Notes: a model not told the origin generated them from the sequence alone. Counted from the stretch's first letter, positions 22,867 to 32,145 are shown. The stretch is DNA of 64,000 nucleotides from Pseudonocardia endophytica (GCF_004339565.1 NZ_SMFZ01000002.1:1736001-1800000), one strand, 5' to 3'. Numbers and translations: made by a program.

Positions 22867-23541
22867 TCAGACGGCGGTCCGGGTCGCGGCGTGGAAGTCC
22901 TCCAGCGTGGCGACCCGGACCTCCTCGACGTGCAGGACCGCGTAGCGCTGCGCGGCGTCGGCGTCCCCGTCGATCATCGCGCCGATGATGTCCCGGTGCC
23001 GGGCCGCGGCGTCGGCGTTGCGGCCAGGACCGGTGGCGGCCGCGATCCGCAGCCACTCCAGGTACGCCTCGACGCTGTCCCGGATCGCCAGCATCCGGGC
23101 GTTGCCGGCGTGCTCGATGATCGAGCGGTGCAGGTTCATGTCCGAGCGGAAGAACGGCTGGAAGTCGCCGCTGGCCATCGCCCGGTCGGCCTGCTCGATC
23201 TCGTCTCGGAGCGCGAGCTTCACCTCGGACGGCATCCGGTGGGTCGCCTCGTACGTCGCGTACCCCTCGATCGCCTTGCGCAGCCCGCACATCTCGTCGA
23301 TGTCGGTGTCCGTGATGTGCGCGACGTAGGTGCCCGACCGCGGCCGCGTGACGAGCAGCTGGTCGCGCTCGAGGCGGCTGATCGCCTCGCGCATCGGCGT
23401 CTTCGATACGCCCATGGACTCGGCCAGCGCCGTCACGTCGACGCGTTCGCCCTGCTCCAGACGCCCGTTGGTGATCTCCTCGCGCAGGATGCGGTAGATC
23501 CGGTCCGGCAAGGACTCCGTGACGAGACGCGACACCGTCAT
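22867..23541 (-). CDS. GntR family (FCD-type) transcriptional regulator
   Basis: A 224-residue regulator with the winged helix (VDVTALAESMGVSKTPMREA, residues 34-53) and an FCD ligand domain with the metal-site histidines in MNLHRSIIEHAG and AARHRDIIGAM. It diverges from the second DapA-like gene, and a perfect 20-bp palindrome at 23626 lies between them. It presumably represses the dapA2-oxidase-MFS transcript, possibly also the aldehyde dehydrogenase. Confidence 0.9.
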   Translation of the reverse strand: MTVSRLVTESLPDRIYRILREEITNGRLEQGERVDVTALAESMGVSKTPMREAISRLERDQLLVTRPRSGTYVAHITDTDIDEMCGLRKAIEGYATYEATHRMPSEVKLALRDEIEQADRAMASGDFQPFFRSDMNLHRSIIEHAGNARMLAIRDSVEAYLEWLRIAAATGPGRNADAAARHRDIIGAMIDGDADAAQRYAVLHVEEVRVATLEDFHAATRTAV

Positions 23542-23625
23542 TCCGTCGACCTCCGCTCACGGCACGTCACTGCGATCTGAAGTATTGCACGCCACCTGTC
23601 CGGTCTGTTACACATCCCGTCGACC

Positions 23626-23645
23626 AGATCTGAAGTTTCAGATCT
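23626..23645. promoter_or_regulatory. Probable GntR operator
   Basis: AGATCTGAAGTTTCAGATCT is a perfect 20-bp palindrome, 31 bp before the GTG at 23677. The half-site GATCTGAAGT occurs again at 23574-23583, so the regulator may bind two places in this 135-bp divergent region. Confidence 0.72.
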
Positions 23646-23676
23646 CAGTGAGGCCAGCCTTCGAGGGAGAAGCCCC

Positions 23677-24594
23677 GTGTCGAGTTCGCCCGACCCCCGG
23701 TTCACCGGGATCATCGCAACCGTCGTGACCCCGTTCGACGAGAACGGCGAGATCGTCGAGGAGAAGCTCCGGGCCGAGGTCCGGTACCTGTTGAGCGCGA
23801 ACATCTCCGGGCTCTGCGCCTGCGGCACGACCGGCGAGGGCAACGCGCTGTCGGCCGGGGAGAGCGCGACGGTCTGCGCGATCGTCGTCGACGAGGTGGC
23901 CGGGCGGCTCCCGGTCGTCGGCGGCATCATCCAGAACTCGACGCACTCGGTGATCCGCTACGCCCACGCGCTCAAGGCCGCGGGCGTCGACGCGCTGCAG
24001 GTCACGCCGGTGCACTACCTCTGGGCGCCGAGCCCGGACTCGACGGTGGAGTACTACCGCGAGATCGGTGAGGCGGCCGACCTGCCGATCATCATCTACA
24101 ACGTCGTCCCCTGGGCGCTCGTCGAGCCCGACGTCGTCTCGCGCCTGGCCGACCTGCCGCACGTCGTCGGCATCAAGCAGTCCGGCGGCGACATGCACAA
24201 GCTCGCCGACCTCGTGATGACGGTGTCGGACAGGATCAACGTGCTCGCCGCCGTCGACGACCTGCACCTGCCGGCGTTCGTGCTCGGCGCGCAGGGTGCG
24301 CTGGCGGCGATCCCGACCGTGACCCCGTTCCTGTCCACCGCGCTGTGGGACGCTGTGGCCGACGGTGACCTGGCGCTGGCCACGAAGCTGCACGAGCAGA
24401 TCCTCCCGATCTGGCGCGCGATCGACGGCCCGAACCAGCCGTCGACGATCAAGGAGGCGCTCCGCCTGCAGGGCCGCGACGGGGGTCTGCCCCGACGTCC
24501 GGTCGACCCGGTGAGCCCGGAGGCCAGCGCGAAGCTGGCCGCCGCGCTCGACGCCGCGGGGCTGCTCGCCCCGGGTGTGCAGCCGGCCTCCTGA
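23677..24594 (+). CDS. DapA-family aldolase/dehydratase (paralogue 2)
   Basis: A 305-residue paralogue of the enzyme at 14612. The Schiff-base lysine is Lys167 (VVGIKQSGGD), the catalytic tyrosine Tyr141 (IIIYNVVPW), and the substrate loop CGTTGEGNALS is at 49-59. The two paralogues share VDALQVTPVHYL and WRAIDGPN motifs, marking one subfamily separate from lysine biosynthetic DHDPS. It starts with GTG and is followed 38 bp later by a flavin oxidase and then an MFS permease, which suggests a second substrate-import and cleavage unit with its own GntR regulator. Confidence 0.9.
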   Translation: MSSSPDPRFTGIIATVVTPFDENGEIVEEKLRAEVRYLLSANISGLCACGTTGEGNALSAGESATVCAIVVDEVAGRLPVVGGIIQNSTHSVIRYAHALKAAGVDALQVTPVHYLWAPSPDSTVEYYREIGEAADLPIIIYNVVPWALVEPDVVSRLADLPHVVGIKQSGGDMHKLADLVMTVSDRINVLAAVDDLHLPAFVLGAQGALAAIPTVTPFLSTALWDAVADGDLALATKLHEQILPIWRAIDGPNQPSTIKEALRLQGRDGGLPRRPVDPVSPEASAKLAAALDAAGLLAPGVQPAS

Positions 24595-24632
24595 TCCGGC
24601 CCCGGTCACCGTCTTCCAGCGAAGGAGCTCCC

Positions 24633-26015
24633 GTGACCACGTCTCTCGATCGGACGGCCGCCGACCTGCGTGCCGTCCTCCCGCCGGCGTCCGTGATCAC
24701 CGATCCGGACGTGCTGGCGGCGCACAGCAACGACCACGCGTCGTTGTGCGCCACCGGGATCCCGGTCGCCCTGGTGCGGCCACGGTCGACCGACGAGGTC
24801 GCCGCGGTGCTCCGGTACGCCGACTCGCACCGGGTCCCGGTCGTCCCGCAGGGCGCCCGGTCCGGGCTGTCCGGCGGCGCGAACGCGGTCGACGGTTCGA
24901 TCCTGCTCTCGCTGGAGCGCATGAACGAGATCCTCGAGATCGACGCGGAGAACCAGATCGCACGGGTGGAACCCGGCGTGATCAACGCGGACTTCTCCCG
25001 CGCGGTCGCCGGGCGGGGGCTGTTCTACCCGCCGGACCCGTCGTCGTGGGAGATGTCGACGATCGGCGGGAACGTCGCGACGAACGCGGGCGGCCTGTGC
25101 TGCGTGAAGTACGGCGTGACGGCGGACTGGATCCGCGGTCTCGAGGTCGTGCTGGCCGACGGCCAGGTGCTGCGGACCGGCCGCGACACGGCCAAGGGCG
25201 TCGCCGGCTACGACCTCACGCGCCTGTTCGTCGGGTCCGAGGGCACGCTCGGCGTGGTCACCGGCATCACCACCGCGCTCCGCCCGGCCGCGCAGGCACC
25301 GCGCACGGCGATCGCGTTCTTCGGCGACATCGACACCGCGTGCGCCACGGTCACCGACGTGATGACGTCCGGCGTGCGCCCGTCGCTGCTGGAGCTGATC
25401 GACCCGGTCGGACTGGCCGAGGTCCGCAAGCACCGCGACTTCGGCTTCCCGCCCGGGACCGACACGGTGCTGCTGGTCCAGGCCGACGGGTCGGACGACG
25501 ATGGCGTGATCGACGCCTTCACCACCGCCGCCGCACGGAACGGCGGCGAGTCCATGGTCGCCGACGGCGTGCAGGAGGGACGGCTGTTCCTCGCCGCCCG
25601 CCGCTCGATCGGGCTCGCGCTGGAGAAGCTCGGCTCCCTGCTCAACGACGACGTGTGCGTCCCCCGCACCCGCCTGCGCGAGCTCGTGCGCGGTGTCGGG
25701 GAGATCGGCACCCGCTACGGGGTCACGATCGCCTGCACCGGCCACGCGGGCGACGGCAACATGCACCCCACGATCGTCTTCGACGCGGCCGACGCCGACC
25801 AGACCCGTCGCGCGCAGGAGGCCTTCGAGGCCGTGATGGCACTCGGCCTGCGTCTCGGCGGCACGATCACCGGCGAGCACGGCGTCGGCGTGCTCAAGGC
25901 CGGCTGGCTCGAGCGAGAGCTGGGCCCGGTCGGGCTCGGCGTGCACCGGACGCTCAAGTCCGCGCTCGACCCGAACCGCATCCTCAACCCGGGAAAGGTC
26001 CTCCGGGAGTTCTGA
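24633..26015 (+). CDS. FAD-linked 2-hydroxyacid oxidase (GlcD/D-lactate dehydrogenase type)
   Basis: A 460-residue flavoprotein: PCMH-type FAD domain at residues 40-220 (VPQGARSGLSGGANAVDG, then STIGGNVATNAGGLCC) and the C-terminal cap of the GlcD family with GHAGDGNMHP near residue 370, GTITGEHGVG near residue 410 and LNPGKVL at the end. Family members oxidise D-2-hydroxy acids such as glycolate or D-lactate, passing electrons to the respiratory chain. In this context the substrate could be a hydroxy acid released by the aldolase. Start GTG at 24633 after GAAGGAG. Confidence 0.9.
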   Translation: MTTSLDRTAADLRAVLPPASVITDPDVLAAHSNDHASLCATGIPVALVRPRSTDEVAAVLRYADSHRVPVVPQGARSGLSGGANAVDGSILLSLERMNEILEIDAENQIARVEPGVINADFSRAVAGRGLFYPPDPSSWEMSTIGGNVATNAGGLCCVKYGVTADWIRGLEVVLADGQVLRTGRDTAKGVAGYDLTRLFVGSEGTLGVVTGITTALRPAAQAPRTAIAFFGDIDTACATVTDVMTSGVRPSLLELIDPVGLAEVRKHRDFGFPPGTDTVLLVQADGSDDDGVIDAFTTAAARNGGESMVADGVQEGRLFLAARRSIGLALEKLGSLLNDDVCVPRTRLRELVRGVGEIGTRYGVTIACTGHAGDGNMHPTIVFDAADADQTRRAQEAFEAVMALGLRLGGTITGEHGVGVLKAGWLERELGPVGLGVHRTLKSALDPNRILNPGKVLREF

Positions 26016-26070
26016 CCCCCTCTCCACGGTGCGGCCACGGTGGCCGTCTGTCCTTTCTGGAGTCATCCAC

Positions 26071-27396
26071 ATGGCACTGAAGCCATCCGGCCCCACCACG
26101 CTCACGGTGCGGCCGACCCGGGTCCGCTACCGGATGCTGGGCCTCGTCCTGATCGTCACGGCGATCAACTACCTGGATCGCACGGTCCTGTCGATCGCGA
26201 TGCCCAGCATCCGGACGGAGTTCGGGCTCACCGGTACCGAGGCCGGTCTGATCCTGTCCGCGTTCTCCTGGGCCTACGTGCTCTGCCAGATCCCCGGCGG
26301 CTGGCTGCTCGACCGCTACGGCGCGCGGATCGTCTACGGGATCTCGATCCTGTCCTGGTCGATCGCCACCGGCGCGATGGCGCTGGCCGGCGGGTTCGCC
26401 GGCCTGTTCGGGCTGCGGATCGCGCTCGGTGTGGCCGAGGCGCCGTCGTTCCCGGCGAACAACAAGCTGGTCACCGCGTGGTTCCCGTCGAGCGAGCGGG
26501 CGCGGGCGACCGCGGTCTACAACTCCGGCAACTTCATCGGCCTTGCGCTGTTCATGCCGGTGCTGGCCTGGCTCGTCGCGACCTACACGTGGCACGTCGT
26601 CTTCCTCCTCACCGGACTCGTCGGCGTCGTGATCTCCGCGCTGTGGTTCCGCTTCGCGCGCAACAAGCCCGCCGACCACCCCGGTGTCAACGCTGCCGAG
26701 ACCGAGCTGACCGCGGCCGACGCCGCCCCGCAGCAGCCGCGCCGCGCGACCTGGCAGGACCTGCGCTACCTGCTGCGCAAGCGCCGGATGCTCGGCATGT
26801 ACCTGGCGCAGTTCTGCACGAACGGCGTCATGTGGTTCTTCCTCACCTGGTTCCCGACCTACCTGGTCCAGGAGAAGGGCATGTCGTTCGTCAAGGCCGG
26901 CTTCCTGGCGTCGCTGCCGTACCTGGCCGCGCTGGTCGGCGTGCTGTTCAGCGGCACGCTGTCCGACTGGCTGCTCCGCAGCGGCCGCTCGCGGACGTTC
27001 GCCCGCAAGCTGCCGATGATGATCGGGTTCGCCGGCTCGTCGCTGATCATCCTGGCGAACTACACGGACGCGCCAGGCCTGGTGATCACCGTGATGGCGG
27101 TGGCGTTCTTCGCGCAGGGCATGAGCGCGATCGGCTGGACGCTGGCCTCCGAGGTCGCGCCGGTGCGGATGATGGGCCTGTCCGGCGGCGTGTTCGGGTT
27201 CTTCACGAACCTGGGCGGCGCGATCGTCCCGATCGTCATCGGGATCATCCTGGACGCCACCGGCTCGTTCAACGGCGCGCTGGTGTTCGTCGGTGCCCTC
27301 GGTGCGCTGGGCTTCCTGGCGTTCCTGGTGATCATCGACCGGGTCGAGCGCCTGGACCCGGACCGTCCGTCCACCGCGGAACCCGCACGCTCCTGA
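26071..27396 (+). CDS. MFS transporter, ACS type (paralogue of the 16826 permease)
   Basis: A 441-residue 12-helix permease. TAINYLDRTVLSIAMPSI near residue 28 and GGWLLDRYGARIVYG near residue 80 are ACS-family signatures. It parallels the permease at 16826, so each DapA-type unit has its own importer. TCTGGAG lies 10 bases before the ATG. A strong terminator hairpin follows the stop, closing the transcript that begins at 23677. Confidence 0.9.
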   Translation: MALKPSGPTTLTVRPTRVRYRMLGLVLIVTAINYLDRTVLSIAMPSIRTEFGLTGTEAGLILSAFSWAYVLCQIPGGWLLDRYGARIVYGISILSWSIATGAMALAGGFAGLFGLRIALGVAEAPSFPANNKLVTAWFPSSERARATAVYNSGNFIGLALFMPVLAWLVATYTWHVVFLLTGLVGVVISALWFRFARNKPADHPGVNAAETELTAADAAPQQPRRATWQDLRYLLRKRRMLGMYLAQFCTNGVMWFFLTWFPTYLVQEKGMSFVKAGFLASLPYLAALVGVLFSGTLSDWLLRSGRSRTFARKLPMMIGFAGSSLIILANYTDAPGLVITVMAVAFFAQGMSAIGWTLASEVAPVRMMGLSGGVFGFFTNLGGAIVPIVIGIILDATGSFNGALVFVGALGALGFLAFLVIIDRVERLDPDRPSTAEPARS

Positions 27397-27404
27397 CCGC
27401 CTGC

Positions 27405-27437
27405 CGGCCCGGTACCTCCCCGCGGGGTACCGGGCCG
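27405..27437 (+). terminator. Intrinsic terminator after the MFS gene
   Basis: CGGCCCGGTACC (27405-27416) and GGTACCGGGCCG (27426-27437) form perfect 12-bp arms, nine bases past the MFS stop, followed by TTC. Confidence 0.78.
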
Positions 27438-27535
27438 TTCGGCTGCGCGAGCGATCCGCACCCGGCGACGAGGCCGACGCCGCGCGTGCCGAAGCCGAGG
27501 CGACCGCGTCCCGGCTGGGGAGGCCGCTGCGGTAG

Positions 27536-28567
27536 TCAGCCCGGGAACAGCGGGACGGTCCGGCCGGTGCTCCGGCCGTCCGGGTGCAGAAGCCAGCCCA
27601 TGCGCTTGCGGGTCCGCAGGATCACCGACGTGTCGACGATCTCGGCGACCGGCAGGGCGTGCTCGAGCTGCGACTGCAGCGCGACGAGCTCGGGCAACGT
27701 GTGCGTCCACGCGGTCACGAGGAAGTTCGCCGGCCCGGTGAGCGACAGGCACAGCCGGACCCGTTGGTCGGCGCGGACCCGTTGCACCGCATCGCCGACG
27801 TCGGCGGTGGGGAGCCGGATCCACCACGTCACGCAGATCGGCCAGCGGGTCAGCAGCTGCGCGACCTCGCACCGGAAGACCAGCTTCTCGGACCTCACGA
27901 GCGTCGAGAGCTGCCGACGGACCGTCGACGCCGGGCGTCCGAGACGGGCCGCGACCTCGGCCGCGCCCGCCCGTCCGTCGGCGCCGAGCTCCCGGACGAT
28001 CGGCCCGTACACGTCGCCGAACAGGTCGACCGCTACAGGGGCGCGGGGCGAATCGGCCTGCCGCAGGGAGCGGACGGCGTCGGCCTGGCCCCCGTCGAGC
28101 GCGTCCAGCCGCCACCGGCTGCCCTCGACGTGCACGCCCGCGGCGAGGTGCGTGCGGGTGGACGCCACGCCCGGTACCCGGCCGAGGTGGTCGAGCACCA
28201 GCGCGGACAGGGCGTGGAACGAGCGTGCGTTGACCGTGAGCAGCAGGTCCCGCCCGCGGGCTGCGTGCTCGATCGTCATCACCGACGGCTCCGAGTCGAG
28301 CGCCGCGGCCACCTCGTCGAGACGTCCGGGCGCGCAGTCCACCTCGACGAGCGCGACCTGCATCGACTCCGCCCCGACGACCGGGTAGCTCGTCACCCAC
28401 GCGTAGCCCGCGTCGCGCAGCCGCTGCCATCGGCGGGCCAGGGTGACCGGCGCCGCGTCGAGCACCGGGGCGAGTCCGGACCAGCTCGCCCGCGGATGCA
28501 CCTGCAGGGCATGGACGAGCGCCATGTCGTCCTCGGACAGGTGATCGCGAACGTTCTCGTCGGTCAT
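27536..28567 (-). CDS. Lrp/AsnC-type regulator with duplicated domains
   Basis: A 343-residue protein built from two Lrp/AsnC modules, roughly twice the usual 150 residues. The first helix-turn-helix spans residues about 13-55 (LVHALQVHPRASWSGLAPVL) with a ligand domain to about 145; the second helix-turn-helix is near 185-235 (VRELGADGRAGAAEVAARLG) with a second ligand domain to about 320. Such double AsnC proteins are common in actinobacteria and act as specific regulators. It diverges from the M20 hydrolase-MHS transporter pair, its likely target. Confidence 0.87.
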   Translation of the reverse strand: MTDENVRDHLSEDDMALVHALQVHPRASWSGLAPVLDAAPVTLARRWQRLRDAGYAWVTSYPVVGAESMQVALVEVDCAPGRLDEVAAALDSEPSVMTIEHAARGRDLLLTVNARSFHALSALVLDHLGRVPGVASTRTHLAAGVHVEGSRWRLDALDGGQADAVRSLRQADSPRAPVAVDLFGDVYGPIVRELGADGRAGAAEVAARLGRPASTVRRQLSTLVRSEKLVFRCEVAQLLTRWPICVTWWIRLPTADVGDAVQRVRADQRVRLCLSLTGPANFLVTAWTHTLPELVALQSQLEHALPVAEIVDTSVILRTRKRMGWLLHPDGRSTGRTVPLFPG

Positions 28568-28690
28568 AGCGCCGTCTCAGATCGGATCGGTCGATTCTAC
28601 GGTCCGTGCCGAGCGGGTACGGAGACTGACCGGCAGCGCCGAGGCACCGTGACCCCGGTCGCACCGAGCCGATGGGGGCGAGGAAGCCGC

Positions 28691-29896
28691 ATGGATCTCC
28701 ACGACGACGCCCGGTCGCTGCAGCCGGATCTGGCTGCGCTGCGACGCGACCTGCACCGCGAGCCCGAAGTGGGCCTGGAACTGCCGCGGACCCGGGACCG
28801 GGTGCTCACCGCACTGCAGGGACTGCCGCTCGAGGTGTCCACCGGGACCGCGACGACGTCGGTCACCGCCATCCTCCGCGGTGGCGCCGCCCGCGAGGCG
28901 GACGGACCGGTCGTCCTGCTCCGCGGGGACATGGACGGTCTCCCGGTCGACGAGGCGTCCGGTGAGGACTTCGCCGCGGGGACCGGCACCATGCACGCCT
29001 GTGGGCACGACCTGCACACCAGCGCGCTCGTCGGTGCGGCGCAGCTGCTCAGCGCGCACCGCGACCGGCTGGCTGGCGACGTCGCGTTCATGTTCCAGCC
29101 CGGCGAGGAGGGCTTCGACGGCGCCGGCCGGATGATCGACGAGGGCGTCCTGGAGGCGGCCGGTCGCCGCGCCGACCACGCCTATGCGTTGCACGTGTTC
29201 TCCAACCGGATCCCGCGCGGCGTCGTGACGACCCGGCCCGGCGTGTTCCTGTCCGCGTCGCACGGGCTGGACGTCACCGTCCGCGGGGCGGGCGGTCACG
29301 GCTCGAACCCGCACACCGCCCGCGACCCGATCGCGGCCGCCGCCGAGATGATCATCGCGCTGCAGACGATGGTGACCCGGCGCTTCGACGTGTTCGACCC
29401 GGTGATCCTCACCGTCGGCGTCGTCAGCGCGGGGACGCGGCGCAACGTCATCCCGGACACCGCCCGGTTCGAGGCGACCGTCCGCTCGTTCTCCGACGCG
29501 CACGCGGCGCTGCTGCCGCGGCTGGTCCGTGAGGTGTGCGACGGCGTCGCCGCGGCGCACGGCGTCCAGGTCGACGTCGAATGGCGCGACGAGTACCCGC
29601 GCACCGTCAACGACGCCGACGAGGCCGCGTTCGCGGCGGGCGTGACCTCGGAGCTGCTCGGCGAGGAGCGGTTCGCTCTCGCGCCGGACCCGGTCAGCGG
29701 ATCGGAGGACTTCTCGAAGGTGCTGGCCGCGATTCCGGGCGCGTTCCTGGGGATGGGTGCGTGTCCGCCCGACACCGATCCGTCGCGGGCGCCGATGAAC
29801 CACTCGTCGCGCGCCCGCTTCGACGACGACGTCCTCGGCGACGCCGCCGCCCTCTACGCCGCGCTCGCCGCGTCGCGTCTGGTGGGCGCGCGATGA
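28691..29896 (+). CDS. M20 family amidohydrolase/peptidase
   Basis: A 401-residue zinc hydrolase of the M20D (IAA-amino-acid/hippurate hydrolase) group. Metal and catalytic motifs are visible: MHACGHDLHTSAL near residue 98, FQPGEEGFDGAG with the catalytic Glu pair near residue 135, GAGGHGSNPHTARDP of the lid domain near residue 200, and the C-terminal MNHSSRARFDDD. It would release an amino acid from an N-acyl conjugate in the cytoplasm. Its stop overlaps the transporter start by four bases, so the imported conjugate is probably cleaved here. Confidence 0.92.
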   Translation: MDLHDDARSLQPDLAALRRDLHREPEVGLELPRTRDRVLTALQGLPLEVSTGTATTSVTAILRGGAAREADGPVVLLRGDMDGLPVDEASGEDFAAGTGTMHACGHDLHTSALVGAAQLLSAHRDRLAGDVAFMFQPGEEGFDGAGRMIDEGVLEAAGRRADHAYALHVFSNRIPRGVVTTRPGVFLSASHGLDVTVRGAGGHGSNPHTARDPIAAAAEMIIALQTMVTRRFDVFDPVILTVGVVSAGTRRNVIPDTARFEATVRSFSDAHAALLPRLVREVCDGVAAAHGVQVDVEWRDEYPRTVNDADEAAFAAGVTSELLGEERFALAPDPVSGSEDFSKVLAAIPGAFLGMGACPPDTDPSRAPMNHSSRARFDDDVLGDAAALYAALAASRLVGAR

Positions 29897-31200
29897 GCGC
29901 CGTGGAGGGCGCCGCCGCGCCGACCGGAACCCGCGCCGACCGCCGTCGCACCATCCTCGGGATCGGCTCCGGCAACGCGATGGAGTGGTTCGACTGGAAC
30001 GTCTACGCCACGTTCTCCGCGTTCTTCGCGCCGCAGTTCTTCGCGGGCGGCAGCACCGGCTCCGCGCTGCTCAAGACGCTGGCCGTGTTCGCCGTCGGGT
30101 TCCTCGCCCGGCCGTTCGGCGGGTTCGTGTTCGGCTGGGTCGCCGACCGGAGGGGCCGGAAGGCGTCGATGGCGCTCTGCGTCGCGACGGCGGCCGTGGG
30201 CAGCCTGGTGATCGGTCTCGTCCCGACGTACGCGACGATCGGGCTCGCCGCACCGCTGGTGCTGCTGATCGCCCGTCTCGCACAGGGGCTCGCGCACGGC
30301 GGGGAGCTGCCCGCGGCGCAGACGTACCTGGCGGAGATGGCGCCGCGGGAGAGGCGCGGGCTCTGGTCGAGCCTCATCTACTTCTCGGGGACGTTCGGCA
30401 TCCTGGTCGGCACCGTGCTCGGCGCGGTCCTGTCCAGTGTTCTGACCACGGAGCAGATGGCGTCGTTCGGTTGGCGCGTGCCGTTCGTCCTGGGTGGACT
30501 GTTCGGCCTCTACGCGCTGGTCATGCGCCTGCGGATGCGCGAATCCGACACCTACTCCGACGACGCGGCCACCCGGACCGCGGAGTCCGGGCCGTCGTTG
30601 TGGCGCCAGGTCGTCGCCCGTCCGAAGGCGCTGGCGCAGGTGGTGTTCGTGACGTGCGGGCTGACCGTCGTCTACTACGTCTGGTCGGTCGCGGCGCCCG
30701 CGTACGCGATCTCCTCCCGCGGGGTCGATCCGTCGGCGTCGCTGTGGGCCGGAGCGGGGGCGCTGGCGATCTTCATGCTGGTGCTGCCGGCGTGGGGAGC
30801 GGTGTCGGACAGGTTCGGACGACGGCGGACGCTGCTCGTCCCCGGCGCGCTCCTGGTCCTGCTGATCTTCCCGTTGGACGCGATGATCCACGACGGATGG
30901 TCGCTGTTCGTCGCGATGGCGATCGCCCTGGTACTCGTCGGGTCGGCGTGTGCCGTGGGGCCCGCGCTCTACGCCGAGATGTTCCCGACGGGCATCCGCG
31001 CCGCAGGGCTGGGCGTGCCGTACTCCCTGGCCGTGGCCCTGTTCGGTGGCACGGCTCCGTACCTGCAGACGCTGTTCTCGGAGATCGGACGACCGGGACT
31101 GTTCCTCGGCTACACGATCGTTCTGCTCCTGATCTCCGGTGTGACCGTGTACCTGTTGCCGGAGACGAAGGGGATCGACCTGGCGACGGCGGGGCAGTAG
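29893..31200 (+). CDS. MFS transporter of the metabolite:H+ symporter (MHS) family
   Basis: A 435-residue permease with 12 hydrophobic helices. GNAMEWFDWNVY near residue 28, the motif GFVFGWVADRRGRKASM near residue 78 and RLAQGLAHGGELPAAQTYL near residue 128 are characteristic of MHS carriers (citrate, alpha-ketoglutarate, shikimate, proline/betaine). Translationally coupled to the M20 hydrolase, so it likely imports the hydrolase's substrate. Membrane-located, proton-driven. Confidence 0.9.
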   Translation: MSAVEGAAAPTGTRADRRRTILGIGSGNAMEWFDWNVYATFSAFFAPQFFAGGSTGSALLKTLAVFAVGFLARPFGGFVFGWVADRRGRKASMALCVATAAVGSLVIGLVPTYATIGLAAPLVLLIARLAQGLAHGGELPAAQTYLAEMAPRERRGLWSSLIYFSGTFGILVGTVLGAVLSSVLTTEQMASFGWRVPFVLGGLFGLYALVMRLRMRESDTYSDDAATRTAESGPSLWRQVVARPKALAQVVFVTCGLTVVYYVWSVAAPAYAISSRGVDPSASLWAGAGALAIFMLVLPAWGAVSDRFGRRRTLLVPGALLVLLIFPLDAMIHDGWSLFVAMAIALVLVGSACAVGPALYAEMFPTGIRAAGLGVPYSLAVALFGGTAPYLQTLFSEIGRPGLFLGYTIVLLLISGVTVYLLPETKGIDLATAGQ

Positions 31201-31208
31201 GCGCGTTG

Positions 31209-31298
31209 GTCGACGGCCGGAATCTCGTGCCGTGATCGGCGACGGTGGGTGGTACGGCGTCTGTCGACGGGCCGCATCCCGGTGCCGTGATCGGCAAC
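31209..31298. repeat. Two imperfect ~35-bp direct repeats with TGATCGGC ends
   Basis: Unit one at 31209-31243 and unit two at 31263-31298 both run GTCGACGG...CCG.AT...GTGCCGTGATCGGC. The shared CCGTGATCGGC end resembles the left end of the 62-bp repeats at 14263. They lie between the MHS gene and the truncated HNH gene, followed by a CCCCGAACC / GGTTCGGG inverted pair at about 31325-31360. Confidence 0.5.
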
Positions 31299-31394
31299 TG
31301 CGTCCGGTTCGTGGCGGGATCTCACCCCGAACCGGACTGAACCGCTGATCACGGTTCGGGTGGGCGGATCTCGGGGCGGTTCGACGACGCCGCG

Positions 31395-32033
31395 ATGTTC
31401 GACGCCGTCGCCACTGCCCTCGATGCCGTCTCCGCACCCCGCGACTCGCTGGATCAGCGTGCCGCGGTCGAGCGGCAGGCCGAGGCGTTGGGCGAGTTAT
31501 GCGCATTCGCTCTCGATCACGCGTCGTCCGCTGTGGTGCCGGAGACCGGTGGCCGGCGTCCGGTGATCAGTGTTCTGATCACCCTGAAGGACCTGCAGGA
31601 CCGGGCCAGGGCCGCTGTGCTGGACTTCGGCGGCACCATCACCCCCGGATCGCTGCGGATGCTGGCCTGCGACGCCGGGATCGTGCCGGTCGTCATGAAC
31701 GGCGCCGGGCAGCCCCTCGACGTCGGGCGGGTCCGGCGCACCATCCCCGACGGGCTCCGCCGCGCGGTCACCGCACGAGACCGCGGGTGTGCCCACCCCG
31801 GCTGTGAGCGGCCGCCGAGCTGGTGCGAAATCCACCACGTCACCCCCTGGGAACACGGCGGCCAGACCACGCTGGGGAACCTGGTGATGCTGTGCAAGAT
31901 CCATCACCGACAGATCCACCACACCGACTGGCTGGTCCGCATCCGCGACGGACTACCCGAGTTCGTCCCTCCACGATGGATCGACCCCGAACAACGACCA
32001 CGCCGACAACCCGCGCTCGTCGACGTCGCCTGA
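31395..32033 (+). pseudogene. 5'-truncated DUF222/HNH endonuclease
   Basis: The last 212 codons of a DUF222-type HNH endonuclease. The C-terminal HNH nuclease is intact (AVTARDRGCAHPGCERPP, then WCEIHHVTPWEHGGQT, then LVMLCKIHH, residues about 125-175), and part of the DUF222 domain remains (residues 1-110). Full-length relatives are about 400-500 residues, so roughly the N-terminal half is missing; the frame is closed by a TGA at 31338 with no start before the ATG at 31395. These genes are multicopy in actinobacteria and of uncertain role. The remnant lies beside imperfect repeats, consistent with rearrangement. A short product could still be made. Confidence 0.7.
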
Positions 32034-32145
32034 CGATTCGCACGCGGAACGGATTCTCGTCCAATTTGGCGATGGATCCTCGCGCGGTCTGCCTCAGCCT
32101 GGTCGGACCGGCGACGACGGCCACGAGCGACGGAGGTCCGGCACG

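Noticed and set aside
27443-27535. Ala/Glu-rich short frame ending at TAG 27533-27535
   Set aside because: Could be a gene remnant (ends ATASRLGRPLR), but it is about 30 codons with no start or recognisable family, so not annotated.
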